NCBI GenBank assembly: GCA_037176885.1
Contig: JAWWNJ010000182.1
Coordinates: forward strand, 248,001-312,000
Length of the DNA: 64,000 bases
Origin: Favolaschia claudopus
Lineage: Eukaryota > Basidiomycota > Agaricomycetes > Agaricales > Mycenaceae
Direction of reading: 5' to 3'
Notes under the pieces: generated by a model
Databases searched by the model: none
What the model was told of the DNA's origin: nothing
What the model saw: only the letters and a program-made list of their open reading frames with translations
Part shown: positions 1-12,013 of the stretch, piece after piece
How positions within the stretch are numbered: position 1 is the stretch's first letter
Layout: each line of letters starts with the position of its first letter
Program-made: the position numbers and the translations under genes

Positions 1-212
1 AACTGAGCGATGCTAATGTGCTTATTCTCATTCAATACGAAAGTAGTATAATATGTAATAGGTAGAATAGTTGTAGACTCGAGCCAGAAGGGTAGATACC
101 TCAAAGACAGTCGTTTGAGTTATTTGACCGCCCCATTGATCGTCCCTCATCAAGTTTGGAAAATAACGACTGGTTCGAGTCTAGAATAGTCGCCTGGCAC
201 GTTTCTTCCTAA

Positions 213-2969
213 TCATACGCGATAGTGGCCGGTCCATAAACCGTCTCGCCCTGTAGGAATTGAGCTCAAGAAAGAAACTAAATCCGATATCAACAACGTA
301 CATCCTCCTTCCATCGCAAACGTGCGGTGACTTCGGTCTCCCCCATACTCAGACAAACCTCGAACTGGGCCGAAGATCGTGAGCAGACAATCCTCAATAT
401 GACATGACACCCTTACACTGAGCCTCTTGATCTTGGTGCCGGTCGCTGTGGTTATCTGCTGAGTTGCGGCAAACAGGTTTGTCAAGTCGCCCTGCACAGT
501 GCACACCGCGTCATATCCCGGCAATAGGGTTTGTCTCCCTAATCAAAAGTCACTTGAAGAGCGCTGCAAAACTGCATAAAACAAACACATACCTGGGAAT
601 CTGACAAAAGTGGTGGGTGCCAGTCGTCGGTAGGCATAGAGTGTGGATTCGTGGGCCAAGTCGGATTTGCTAGGGTCAGATCCCAGCTCGAGGTAGTAGC
701 TACTTGTGAATTCCTTGGCTGCTTTGATTTTCTCATTCTAGTCAAAACGGATCAGTCAGGGCTGCGGAAATGGCCATTTGAAACGACGAGCCTTCTTCAC
801 GATGCTGGACCAGGCGTGGTGGATGTACGTTTTGCCATCAAGGCCCACGGCCGTTGTGCGGCCCTGTTCAAGGTGCTCCGGGTTGTTTGCATCGAAAGGA
901 ATTCTGACGGTGGTTCCGTAGTGATATTTGGCAATGCGTGAGCCCACACTGGAACATATGTGCCAAAACAACGCGCCATTGGCAACAGCTTTAGTACACG
1001 GTCCATCGGGTCTGCTGACGCTGATTCCGAATTCCCTGCCCCATGCCACCAGCTGGGAAAAGACATAGGGTGAGCTAGCCAGCCCACCTACGAGAATTAC
1101 TTTCTAAATGACGATGAGATATGGACTTTGTTAGATGGGATGTGCAGATGGACTTAAGAAGATGGGATGTGCGGTACTCACGTCAGCCACTCGTCCGCCA
1201 TTTTCAAATGCAACTTCCAGTCCATCCTTGATTTGTTGCAAAGGAGCCGCAAAAAAAGACTTCATTTCTGCTCTGAAATTCCATCAACTTTATATACCAT
1301 GTAAGGTTGGCATTGAGACGACGCTCACCCTGTTATTTTGATGCGGCCCCTGGTGATTCCCAGATGTGGAATCGTTCTATGGCCGTCAAGTTGCACGTAG
1401 CACACACTGTCGTTCTCTGAAAACTATACAAAAATCAATGCGGAGTAACAACTGAACAGCTGGAGGAGAGAGACCTTCTTCTTGGCATTACGGTCGAAAT
1501 GGTTGACCACGCGCTGAAGACGCTCTTCATCGTCCCATTCGGTCCCTTTCAGGCGGGCTAGACAGGATCGTTAACGGTGTTAAATGGCGGCAACATATGG
1601 AAACTAACCCTTGAAGAAAGCTTTCGCAGCTTGTGTTACGAAGACAGCTCCTGCGAGGTAACCTGCACAGTTGATTCAGTGTTAGAAACCTTTTCTGTAA
1701 TTCATGCATACACCGAGATGCCGAGGACTCTTCCAATTTTAAGGTGGGTTTGACCGCGTTGATCTTATAGCCACTGCCTGAACGTTAATCCTGAGGGTAG
1801 GATACCATTCGAAACACAAACGTGATGTCCACGGTGCCGCCTTGAAATGCATAAGCGGAGGAGAAGAGACATTTCGTATCAGATACGTACCGCCACAGTC
1901 GCAAAGGATGAGATGGCCATCTTCCTGTTGAATCGTGAGGAATCTCAGAACGCGGATTTGAAAGTGAATGACATACAACGAGCCAGTCTTCGACGCTGCC
2001 GCTATCGGCAGCGTACAATACAGCCGCCTAGATATTCACTGAGCGCGTGGTTGTATTGAAATAGGCAGCGAACGTACTTCGGCTTCGGTCACGAACCTGA
2101 CCCTGCGTCCTCCATCTTGGTCAACGAGTCCTGCGTTGATCGCAGCCTGGCGCATGCGGTTCTGCTGGGACCCTTCCCATCCATTTGGCGTTGTCAGAAT
2201 GACATACATCGTCTGGCTAAGACTGTCCCAGATATCGGAGCCAGAGCCGTAGGTCGAGGTAATGTAGGCTTTCACCTGCTCTTTGATATAGCGTAGGTGA
2301 TCTGTAAATATTTTGTCCGCTGTCAAGTGCTTGGGAATTGGAGGGAGGGCCAAGCCCTTGATAATGGGTAGGTGGCCTGGTCGCAAGTGGAGTTTCCACC
2401 TGTGGGCTCGGATGGGCAAACACAAATGATATAAGTACTGAGAAAAAATACCATTCAACCTTTGTCCAGCCGTTTTCTTCGGCTTCGAGTATAGTGTCCT
2501 ATTCGAAAGTTGAGCCACTGCTTTTTGGGATGCATAGATGCTGGGTGGCGGCACCTCGTCTTCAGTCTCAGCCCCGAAAGCTTTGGGGTTGCCTCGAGCA
2601 TCGTAATAAAGGACCGATGGAACTTTCGCGTCAGGAGTGGCCTAAAGTCGTGGCAAGTGAGGAGAGACTTGAGGGAAGGCGGTGAACAAGTGCAGTACCT
2701 GCTTCGGCCAGCGGAGGATCTAGTAGTGATATCGTTAGAAGTACTGCAAAGTTTTGCTGCTCACAAAGAAATAAATGAACCTCCTCGAATTTTGGAACGT
2801 TCCCGGGCTGCAGAAGGCAGAAAGAGGTAGCGGTAAAGGTAGTTCCTACGTCTATGCTGACGATCAGTTTCCTGAGACGCGTCCAGTCAGTCTCTAAAGA
2901 GCTCAATAAAAAAGGACAAAGATACCGAGCAGGCCCCGCGTATGGAGGACGTCGATTGTCAGCAGCCAT
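213..2969 (-). CDS. Hsp70-like (actin-fold ATPase) family protein, many introns
   Basis: The first coding exons carry the Hsp70 phosphate-1 motif IDVGTTFTATSF just after the start. Later exon blocks (about 2036-2554, 756-1087 and 213-524) continue in the same order as divergent agaricomycete Hsp70-like proteins. These are predicted ATPases that lack a normal substrate-binding domain. The ATG at 2969 is preferred: an upstream in-frame start would be a TTG. A short intron (GTATCTTTG...TTTAG) separates it from the phosphate-1 exon. The C-terminal exon ends with TGA at 213-215. I see no EEVD tail, which argues against a canonical cytosolic chaperone. The family is expanded in mushrooms and its role is unknown. 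Internal exon borders were not all resolved, so the span is firmer than the individual exons. Confidence 0.75.
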
Positions 2970-3141
2970 CAGCACCAAGTCGGAGGAGTGAGACAAGGGA
3001 GTGGCAGACAAAGAGTTTCAAATTAGGTGACAGTAACGCTCATGACCTGTGACAATCCGCGATCGAAGTACGTAACACAAATTCCCAACAAATTCCAAGA
3101 ACAAGAGGTGAGCGGATTTAAAATCGCCGACATTAACCGGT

Positions 3142-4547
3142 CCCAGTGAAAATCCCGTATGCCGAGGATTGCCGACAGCTGCCTGAAATTGCCCACCCAA
3201 AACATGGCAACTCTGGGCAACTGTGGGCGGCAAAATGAGCCTATAGCAATTCACAATTGTGCCGCGAGTTGCTCCAAGTTGCCCATTTTGTGCTCAAGCC
3301 TGCCGTTGGTTGCTCATAATTGCCCTGCCAATTATTTTGCTTTATTTCGATAAAATTCATATTATTCATGCTACTGATACTACACTGAAGTCAGAAAACT
3401 ACCAAGTCCGCGATACGGATCCCCAATGCGACTTCTCCGCCAACTCCACCCAAGCGACCGAAACCTCTCCGGCCCACCCCCGCCTCATACCAGCAAGTCG
3501 CAGCTATGTAGAAACAAGTGAATAAGACGCATGGTGCAGCAAACTCAAGCTCACCTGTGGGACCACGGACTCCGTTTCCGAGCATGAACCGAACGGTCTG
3601 CAGCTGTCTACCCGCGAAATTAGCTAGAGACGGGCGGCATCACGGACGACTTACGCGCTACAAGCGTCTAGAAGACCGAATCATCTGTTCGGAACGAAGA
3701 TTAATAACATGAAAGCAGCAGAAATCAATAGACATACAATGGTTCCTTTTGGCGAGCGAGGCTTACATGCTGTGAGTGGATGATACAATGAGCTATATGA
3801 AGGAGAAAGAACATGTGTACAACGGACTCACTAACAATACGACGCGCTTGAGGTAAACGAGGTGATGAAGACGACTCTGCGCACTGTGCACGAATGTAAG
3901 TGACCAGATACACGGCTCACGCACCTAATCCGGCACGTTTGTCTGAAAGCAAAGGGTATTAGGATGAGCGAGACACCGTTGAGCTTGGTACACACCACCT
4001 GAAAAGGAGGATTTCGCGACCTGCTAGGTTAGCCCAACCTTGCACGCCGGCGCCATGGACCTGGAGAGGTACGTAGATGATGCCGCTGAAAGGCAATTCC
4101 GGATCTGGGCGCTGAGAGTCGCGTCATCGCGTTGCCCTGCATTCATGTAGAGGAATGCAAGGATGTGTTGAGCAGGCCGAAGATTTGAGCTACCGTGGAG
4201 GGGGGAGATGGAAAGAGGTGGGGGGAGCACTACGACGGAGAAGGACAAGACCATGAAGGGAGGCAGCGAGGAGTGGGGAGAGGATGGTGGAGGTCGAAAG
4301 CAAGAGGCATTTCAAACTCCGACGTTCTGCAGCGTCGACGATGACGTCGACACGGACTTGTACTTTTTTTCGCAGAGGTTGCTGGACACGTTTGTCGACG
4401 ACTTGAGTCAATCCCGAGGACATTTTGACGATGTTCACAGTTTTTGAGGTCAATGACAACGAAGGGCAATTTTGGGCAATCATGAGCCTGGTCGCGGCAA
4501 TTTTGGGCAACTCTCGGCAATCCTCGGCATACGGGATTTTCACTGGG
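3142..4547. mobile_element. Non-autonomous DNA transposon with perfect 34-bp terminal inverted repeats
   Basis: Positions 3142-3175 and the reverse complement of 4514-4547 are identical over 34 bases, starting CCCAGTGAAAATC. Inside the termini both ends are rich in short TTGCCC/GGGCAA motifs (about 3175-3340 and 4460-4513), which look like subterminal repeats. No reading frame inside encodes a recognisable transposase, so it is probably non-autonomous. ATTAACC occurs outside both ends (3132-3138 and 4548-4554), but three extra bases (GGT) separate it from the left terminus, so the target duplication is imperfect. The element lies about 170 bases upstream of the Hsp70-like start codon and may carry or disturb its promoter. 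The superfamily is not assigned. Confidence 0.8.
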
Positions 4548-5401
4548 ATTAACCTCCCAAAATCGGTGACAGCTGTCAGAGGGGGGGGGGAGGGGGGTAC
4601 GTAAGTGATGGCCTGCGGTTTGCGCTGGGTTGGGGTTGGGCCGAAAATATACGACGTCAGTCGCCGACTTCACCCGAGGCTTGACGCTCTGCCGACAGCT
4701 GCCGAACGCCATCAAAAAAGTTTCGGAAACGCAGCTACATATCCTACATGAGAATATGAGATAATCTGAAGAGGCAGAACCATACTATGGGTCTAAAAAT
4801 GGGGGGGTAGACGAATTTTCTGGGCGTTTGGCTCTAATTGTGAGGCACAGTAAGAAACTGAAAGTCGGACAAGGGAAAAGTTGGTCGGCTTTATCGGACT
4901 GCCTAATTTGGGGGGGTTGTCAAAGAGGTCTGTGTTTGATCGGCCAAGATCGCTCACCTCTTGTCCAAGAACAGTGCGAAAAGGCAGACATAAAATCGAC
5001 CAAGGTTAGTAGGCAGTATGTTACGCATTTTCATTTGGCAGATACACAAGATGTTGCGGATGTGTAGTATTCGAAAACCCGATTTTGAAGTACGCGCCGT
5101 GACTCCTACTTACGGGAAAGGTTTTCTTGGGAACATCGAGATCATGTACACCGCTAGCCTCTACTAGCCTCCAATCGGACGAAAGACTTTGAAGATATGT
5201 ATCTTGAAATCACGACATTTTCTCATTTGTCGATGCGTTGGCCCAGATACCACCGATCCGTTGGACAATTTCGAGGATAGGATACAAGGTTATTAAGTGC
5301 TGGCAATGTACATAAGTATGCATGTGTGTGGGGGAATGAGTATACCGTCGTGTGTGCTATGTCGTGAACTGGTCGTGACCGTCCGTGGGTCTGAGCATGC
5401 G
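4548..5401. other. Intergenic stretch, no convincing gene
   Basis: The stretch contains a G-run (about 4581-4598) and several short open frames without family features. It is probably the 3' flank of the Rab18 gene, which is transcribed towards it. Confidence 0.5.
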
Positions 5402-6283
5402 CTAACAGGAACATCCTCCACCACCCTCCTCGCTCGCTTCACCCAGAGTTACATTGCCCCCTCCTGGCATTTGACCGGCACTCGACTTGGCGCCAGCGCC
5501 GACACCGGGAGTGGCGTCCCATAGCTCAGGAATATCCATTATTCGCTCAACAACTTCAGTAAAAGCCTCCTTTACGCCAACGGAAGTCTTCGCAGACGTC
5601 TCGACGAAAAGGGAGTTCATTCGACCGGCAAAGGCCTCTGCTTCTGCTGTCGGCACTTGTCGCGAGAATTCCTGGGATGAAGATCGTTCAAGGAGATGAA
5701 TAGCGAGACTCGTAATGGTCATACCTTGTCTACTTTATTACCCACAAGGATCTTGACGACTTTGTCACTAACATAGGTCTCTAGTTCGCTATACCAGCGC
5801 GGTAGTGCATCGAAGGATTCTCTATTTGAAACGTCATATACTGTGGACGCAGTCAAGATAAAGTCAAGTGCGTACTTGCACGCGGAAGGGGCGAGGTACG
5901 CACCAAGAATTATTCCCTGAGCACCTCGGTAATATGAAGACGTTATCGTGCGGAAACGCTCTTGTCCGGCGGTATCCTTCGACACTTTGGAACCTCCCAT
6001 ACAACAGAAGAATAAAGGCGACGCACCCATATGCTCAGTTTAACCTTCTTGCCCTTGACCTCCATCTTATGCACCTGGCGGGGCAGTTCAGCACAAAGGG
6101 GCGTCAAATCCGGCGCAACCGTACTCTAAAGTCCACCCCAATGGTTGCGCTGCTCTCATCTTCGGGCAGCCACTGTTCGTCCGAGAAACGCAAGAGTAGA
6201 CTGCTCTTGCCAACGGAGGAGTTGCCTATGAGCAGAAGTTTGCAGTTGATGGGTGCAGGAGCCTTTGCAGGAGCAGGAGCCAT
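5402..6283 (-). CDS. rab18: Rab18-type small GTPase
   Basis: Five exons, complement(join(5402..5671,5725..5840,5904..5976,6027..6074,6125..6283)), give 221 aa. The G boxes are GNSSVGKSS (P-loop, about residue 20), TIGVDF (switch I), WDTAGQERF (switch II), GNKVDK and ETSAK. The Rab18 hallmarks SELETY and [12 protein letters not shown] are present. The C-terminus CSC fits double geranylgeranylation. Rab18 acts on ER, Golgi and lipid-droplet membranes and is a molecular switch cycled by GEFs and GAPs. The N-terminal extension is unusually rich in Pro and Ala ([11 protein letters not shown]). The gene is divergent from the 6464 gene: only 180 bases separate the two start codons, so they may share a promoter. 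Confidence 0.93.
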
Positions 6284-6463
6284 ATTCTATTTGGTATAAT
6301 CTCGGTGCGCGCCCAATTACAGTAAGGGCCAAGAAGAGGAAGAGGACAAGGAGAATCGGTGGTTTGGGGCAAACGCGTCAGTCCACGTGACTCATCACCG
6401 GCGCTTCCTAATTCGGAAGCGCTCGTTCTCTGAGTTCTCTCATTCCCACTTTGGCAAATTTTC

Positions 6464-8298
6464 ATGGACCAGGATAATGCTACTTCCACGTTTCTTTCCG
6501 TATTGATGCAGCAAGAATCAGATGGATTGACTGAATCTGAAGCTATCGCCGCCCTCATCTTGTCCGCAACTCAAGATGACAACCCTACCTTCTCCCTTGA
6601 GCAAATTTACTCGAATGTATCGCGAAATGGGATGGAGTCCCATTTGGTACGCACACTCCCTCTGTCGGTTCCATTAACCAATCCCAATTTAGGATCCTTT
6701 GAGCGTTCTGCCTTACTTACTACCATCTTGTCAACCAGCCGCTCTGAATCTCATCGCTCTCGTTGGAGAATGCGGAAACGCGAAGGAAGTCGTAGTTGGG
6801 GTGCAAGAAATTTTAGAACGGGTGGATGCGGCTCTGAGTAGGGAGGAAGAAGATTCGGAGGAAGATTCTATCATTAAGTCTCCGTCCGAACAACTCATAT
6901 CCTTGATCCATCTTTACAATTCGGGTGCGTTTTCAAGTGCCCGGAGATGATTTCAATAACACGACCGAAGTAATCCCTCGCCTGAGGCTGCAGAAAAGGT
7001 CCCCGTCTGATACCATTCGACCGCTCCTTTCGCAAATACAGTCTACCATTCAACTTGCCGGCCCGCTTCTGCGGCGAGACCAAGGCCGCGAACTAATCAG
7101 CAGCGTCTCTGCCCTCTCTACGAGCGTTTTAGTTTGGGCGATCGGTTTCAATGAGACAGATCTTCCCAATTCCAAAGTCTGTCATTGATTCGACATTGTT
7201 CTACCATTTTACGAAATTGGTTTTCCAGGCAATTTTGCAGGATCTTTTGGATACTGCGGTTTCACAATGTTCGCATTGCATACAATCATCCCTCGCTCAG
7301 AGATCCTTCGAAAATTTGTACCCGCGCCTCACTGTCCGGTCCACCGTTTCACCAGGATGGGAGGATGGACAAGTAGCCATCGAGGACGCTCTGGTATTTC
7401 TCATTTCCTTCCATGAACAATGGCATCTCATATCTCTATAGAATTCGTATTCAAAATTGGGCCTGACGCTCGACCGAAGCTCTTTACCTCCAGCGCCATC
7501 CACTGCAACTCTCGTCCTCTTTGCTCATTCGAAAACAGTCCCTCCAGACGTAGACATCTACCATGTGCTGTCATTTCTGCTTCCCATCACAGTGGCCTGT
7601 ATTCAAACCAACCGCAATCTGGACGAGGTTCTGTCGCTTCTGCTACAATGGCTCCATCCATCACACTTTCCCTCCGGTCAGCAGCTGTCGCCCGATATTT
7701 CAGGTCCACTCTCAGCCCTACTTCCGACGCTGGCCAGTGCCCATCCAGACAGCGAGACCCGCCATCAAGCCTTTCGCATTCTTTCTCGAGTGCTTTCCCT
7801 CACCCCTCCGGAACTTCGTCTTCAAATATTGAAAGATCTGGTCACGGATACGGAGTTCCCCCAGATGAGAGTCGCCGCCGTGGGTCTTGTCAAGGAGGCT
7901 ATCTTGGAAGCCCTGACACAGGCGCAGCAAGCAGGCAAAGCTACTAGCGTCTTTGCGTCGCCGATTTGCCTCCAAGTCTTCGGACCGATATTGTTTCGGT
8001 CTGATCCCGTCGATCTGTTCAGTCGCCCGGGCTTAACCATCAACGATCTGGAGGATTCGATGGAGCCTTCGAGGCTTGTCGAATGTCTGTCGCTGTACTA
8101 TATCCTGCTTCTACGGGACAATCTCAACCTTGTACGTAGTTTCTTCGTCTTCGAGACCCGAGACGAGCTGAAAGAAAATTGCCTATGCAGACTGGGATTC
8201 GCGATCAGATAGCGAATATCGAGAAAACACTGTTGGCTCCGTTGCGTGGTACGTTAACGCGATGGATGGACGATCCTTCACTATCCGGTGGTGCGTGA
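6464..8298 (+). CDS. YAP1-binding/ALF4/Glomulin-type helical repeat protein
   Basis: Six exons, join(6464..6646,6693..6924,6971..7176,7229..7393,7442..8131,8191..8298), give 527 aa in one frame. The product is almost entirely alpha-helical and Leu-rich, with the spacing of the Ybp/Glomulin/ALF4 family. Examples are the segments around VFGPILFRSD and SLYYILLLRDN in the C-terminal third. Yeast Ybp1/Ybp2 assist oxidative activation of Yap1 and kinetochore function, and Glomulin binds Rbx1 of cullin ligases. Which role applies here cannot be told from sequence. There is no signal peptide or membrane segment. The ATG follows the divergent Rab18 start by 180 bases. Confidence 0.75.
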
Positions 8299-8546
8299 CG
8301 TCCATAGACTTCCCCAACGCTCGCTCAGACGTCGGAACAGAGCACATGCATGCGATCATGCCACTGGTCTCATTGAAGACGAGCGTTGAGCGTGTGGATT
8401 CTGCAATATTCAATCTACAATCGTAACGCAACACGAATACAAGATTACGGCCGTCGTTCGCTTCTGTTAGACAGTATCGGATTCGCAGTTTACAGTACAT
8501 CGCAGGAAGAGTGGCTGCTATCGACGTTTCTCACCGCCAACGCTAT

Positions 8547-9179
8547 TTATCGAGTCGTCGTTGGCGCATCAGCCTCAATCAAACCCACGAATTCACTCCA
8601 AGCCTCCACCAGCTCTTCCTTCTTATTCTCTGCCCTCCATCTAAGATCGGTCTCGCTTCCAATGACGCCTCCGCCAATCTCATGTCCTGACCCAAAAGCC
8701 AATTCGACCCCTTTGGTATTCACGCGCATGCGCAACCCTTCAAGCACCTGGCGCAGCTGGCTTGCAGCTTTCCCTCCGCCGCGGCCTCCATAAGACAGCA
8801 CTAGCGCTGGCTTTCCCGACCACTCGTGGTACAAAGCGTCGAGCGCGAGCTTGAGGGCTGCGGGATACCCCCAGTTGTATTGCGGGGTCAGGAAGACGAA
8901 GGCGTCGAAGCTGCGTACGAGGGCAGACCACGCATTGGTGGCGTGATCGGAGTAGGCGGTGTCCGAGACGGGGCGGGGGATGCCTACGGGAATGATAGGC
9001 TCGGCCGTGTAGAGCGGGAGAGGATGGTCTTTGAGGTCGACCAAAGTCAGGGTGATGTGGTCGGGGAGGATGGGGATTATAACGCCGAGGGCAGTCTTGG
9101 CGATGGTGGGCCCAACGCGGGGAGTACGTGTGGACGCTATGATGAGGGCGACGCGTTTAGGAGTGGCTGAAGAAGACAT
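8547..9179 (-). CDS. NADPH-dependent FMN reductase family protein
   Basis: This is a single-exon 210-aa flavodoxin-like protein. The N-terminal beta strand and phosphate loop (VALIIASTRTPRVGP, residues about 10-24) bind FMN. The segment TPQYNWGYPAALKLALD near residue 100 matches the flavin-contacting loop of the NADPH:quinone/FMN reductase family, and SYGGRGGGKAA follows. Such enzymes move two electrons from NAD(P)H to quinones, azo dyes or flavin and protect against redox stress. The lack of introns is unusual in this window and may reflect retroposition or transfer, but nothing else supports that. A TATA box lies 44 bases upstream of the start. Confidence 0.88.
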   Translation of the reverse strand: MSSSATPKRVALIIASTRTPRVGPTIAKTALGVIIPILPDHITLTLVDLKDHPLPLYTAEPIIPVGIPRPVSDTAYSDHATNAWSALVRSFDAFVFLTPQYNWGYPAALKLALDALYHEWSGKPALVLSYGGRGGGKAASQLRQVLEGLRMRVNTKGVELAFGSGHEIGGGVIGSETDLRWRAENKKEELVEAWSEFVGLIEADAPTTTR

Positions 9180-9222
9180 GTGCGAGTGCGGTTGTTGGTA
9201 GACTGAATATGCAGAGCTGAGC

Positions 9223-9230
9223 TTTTTATA
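9223..9230 (-). promoter_or_regulatory. TATA box of the FMN reductase gene
   Basis: Read on the minus strand, TATAAAAA lies 44 bases upstream of the ATG at 9179, a plausible TATA position for a short 5' leader. Confidence 0.55.
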
Positions 9231-9907
9231 CCTTTCGAAAGTTAACGTGCTTGAAATAAGTCAACGACGGCGTCTGCGGAATCCATCCGGAAAGTGGGTC
9301 TGACCAGCGACCCCCGACACAAATGAAAGAGGTGGTCTGAGTACATGGGCGGCTAACAAGGCAGCTAAGCCGAAACTGACTCACATTCGTTACGTGTCCT
9401 TCTACAGACTGTATCTATCGATCTATTTTTAGTTGCGAGTACAAAAAAAATTTAAAAAAACCTAGGCTACTACCCGGTACCGTGTTAACTGTATCAGTAT
9501 ATTTCCTCGACGGGTAGAATGTCTTCCTTCATGATCATTCAACTCAACCCATCAGAGATGCGCTAGCATTGGAGTCAAATTTGAGTGTTAACAAGGACCA
9601 GTACACACTCCCTCTTTTCAAATTTTTGGTCGGCTGTTGGTGCGCACTGGCACAAAATCGAGACAGATTGCGTAGATCTTCGAAGTCGTGTGTCCATACC
9701 GACATCCGGGACCAGCCATACGCTCGGTTTGCGGTAAAATTCAACGAGTAGAGATGACTGATGGAACACAAGTTTCACAGATGCATGAAGAGCAGAAATT
9801 TGGATAAATCACAACTTGTACGTACATCCGTAGTACCATATCGTAGTCGGCGAAGGTAACAAAAAAAAGCGACCCGAACAATAGCTAGACCGTACGATAC
9901 TTTTATT
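9231..9907. other. Intergenic stretch
   Basis: It lies between the FMN reductase promoter and the 3' end of the F-box gene. A-rich runs occur near 9445 and 9860. The open frames are short and lack family features. Nothing functional is seen. Confidence 0.5.
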
Positions 9908-11242
9908 CTAAGGCCCCACCACAGTCACTGTCAACCCACTCTCCTCTTTGCAAGCTTCGATAATCGTTTGGATTGTCTTCTCTTTCAGCGCCCTCGAATC
10001 CTCCATGACATACAAAGTTCGGATGGGCGCGACGGGAAGCCTCTTGTGACGCAGGAGAAGCCGCCCAAGGTCACTCACGTCCGCGTCCGGTACGCTCAAA
10101 GATCTGAGTTGGGGGAATATAACTTGGGTGGACGTATGATAGCGACACTCGGGTTGGAAGAGAGCGTCCTCTATGGATGGGCAGACGTGGAAGAAGATAA
10201 GTGCGTCCAGCGCGGGGAGGCTGGCGAAGAAGCTGTCGACGGCAGAACGGGGGCAGTCTTTAATGCCATAGAGAGAAAGGTGTTGTAAGGCACCGCAACT
10301 CGGTTCCAGGCATTCCAGAAGATGGACAATGTTGGTCTTTGGGAACCTCGGGTCATGTTCCGCGTACGGGCCCTCCCACGGATATGGGTTGCCTATCTGG
10401 AGGCCATTCTGAAGTTTGAGGGCCTGTAGATTGGGGGCAAAAATTAACCCTGCGACGGGGCAAATGTCATTCATCCAGAGAAGTTCGACCTGTCGCAGCC
10501 TGGGGAACTTGATGGGTCTCAAAACAGATGCAGGATCATGCCAAGAAGGAGTCCATCCTTTATACTCGAGCACCTGTAGGGTATTCCTGCACCCATTCAG
10601 CATATGCCACAGATCCTCCATGGACGGCCGTGCGGCGGGGGACAAGCCATTGAGATAGAGGTGCGTTATGCCACTGGTGTCCCAATTGCGCCATTGAATG
10701 ACGCCGTGAACAAAGGGAACGCAGATCGGGGCACCCCCCGCTCCGGGCTGAAGGCAGAAAGTGAATTGCAAGTCCCTGTGTAACAGTTGCCTGTGTCCAT
10801 GTCTCGCGATGACACGGAATAGCTGCACTTCGGGCAATGCCACCGGGAGACATGCAAGGAGTGCGGGCACCTGATCCATGTCGTCGCATCTAAGCTCGAG
10901 CGAATCAATTCGATGAGCGTTCTGGACGAGAAGGGCGAAACTGCGGTCCGAATGGATGGGTGTGTCCGTGACATCCAGAGTGACACCGACGTTGAGGTTC
11001 TGCGAACGCTGGAAAAATGTCCGGGCGAGTTGGTGGCATTTATCCGAGTTGGGAGCAAGGGTGAAAATGTGCGGATATAACAGGGGTGACTCCAAGATCA
11101 TGACCCGCCATTGCAAGCAGACATGGGATAGTACTATCTGGCTGTAGAGCTGGTTTGACTCCATAGACGAGAGAATACACATGAGGAAGATCTCGTGCAA
11201 GATCTCGAAGGGCAGTCGGGAGATTGCTGTGTTCGCGTTCAT
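9908..11242 (-). CDS. F-box protein with leucine-rich C-terminal region
   Basis: This is an intronless 444-aa protein. The N-terminus ISRLPFEILHEIFLMC followed by SHVCLQWRVMILESPLLY is a typical F-box of agaricomycetes and should bind Skp1 of an SCF ubiquitin ligase. The remainder has irregular leucine-rich repeats (for example HLYLNGLSPA, LEYKGW, LQALKLQNG and LQHLSLYGI) that would recruit substrates. The C-terminal tail (LKEKTIQTIIEACKEE...) resembles the region following the in-frame stop of the F-box-like locus at 59.7 kb, so the two belong to the same expanded family. Substrate and process are unknown. Confidence 0.85.
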   Translation of the reverse strand: MNANTAISRLPFEILHEIFLMCILSSMESNQLYSQIVLSHVCLQWRVMILESPLLYPHIFTLAPNSDKCHQLARTFFQRSQNLNVGVTLDVTDTPIHSDRSFALLVQNAHRIDSLELRCDDMDQVPALLACLPVALPEVQLFRVIARHGHRQLLHRDLQFTFCLQPGAGGAPICVPFVHGVIQWRNWDTSGITHLYLNGLSPAARPSMEDLWHMLNGCRNTLQVLEYKGWTPSWHDPASVLRPIKFPRLRQVELLWMNDICPVAGLIFAPNLQALKLQNGLQIGNPYPWEGPYAEHDPRFPKTNIVHLLECLEPSCGALQHLSLYGIKDCPRSAVDSFFASLPALDALIFFHVCPSIEDALFQPECRYHTSTQVIFPQLRSLSVPDADVSDLGRLLLRHKRLPVAPIRTLYVMEDSRALKEKTIQTIIEACKEESGLTVTVVGP

Positions 11243-12013
11243 GGTAACGATATGCGAGAGAGGAGGTGAAGTAGTAAGTGGGTGGCAGGAGTCCTGTCCT
11301 GCGCGAGGTTGTAGTGGTTTGAGTTGAGAGAGACATCAGGACGAAAACACGCTTAAATACTGGTCTGAGCTGGGTCCAAGCGACGACTGGATGGAGTAAA
11401 CTTGGACACTCTGGGGCTGAAATAGGATATATCGAGGTTGCATTGGCCGCGTTCCATTTGAGGTATCTTGGTGGCCGCTGCTTTGTTAAACCACCGCAAA
11501 CTCCCGCTGCCGCCCCTTTGATAGCCTCCCATAGCTCCATTTGAGCGTCTTAGAGCTTGATTGTGTCCCCCGCCCTTTGTTCAAATCCGCTACCAAGGTC
11601 GTTGCCGCCAGGTCGTGACGTCTCTATGTCCAGCGTTCGGGCATTTGCGAGACAGATCCCGGTAGGCGAGTTGAGGACCGCTCAGGGCATCGATTGCGAG
11701 GGCACCGAGTCGGAGAGAGCGAGTAGTTCGAGTCTTGACATGGAGGGAAGAGCAAGGAGAGATTGATGCCATCGAATTTTTCCTGGAAGAATTTCCTATT
11801 TGGGAAATCTTCGCAAAATTTTACTGGCAGTGTAAAGCAGCGGATATGTGAAGCAGACCACATTTGAACCACGTCGACGTTGAGCACGATATTTATATTA
11901 CATAAGTTAGCAGTAACGGTCTACCATATCATCCGGATAATTTAATGGATACAGAAGGAGAACAGTAAGGATACAATACTTTCCGATGCACGAAAAATTG
12001 ACGAAGGGAACGG
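11243..12013. other. Intergenic stretch
   Basis: The stretch holds the upstream region of the F-box gene and the 3' flank of the WLM protease gene. Short overlapping frames on both strands show no domain features. An AT-rich patch lies near 11888-11950. No gene is called. Confidence 0.5.

Noticed and set aside
3180..3340. Clustered TTGCCC/GGGCAA motifs as a CRISPR-like array
   Set aside because: Spacing and orientation are irregular, there are no spacers, and they lie at the ends of an inverted-repeat element in a fungal genome.
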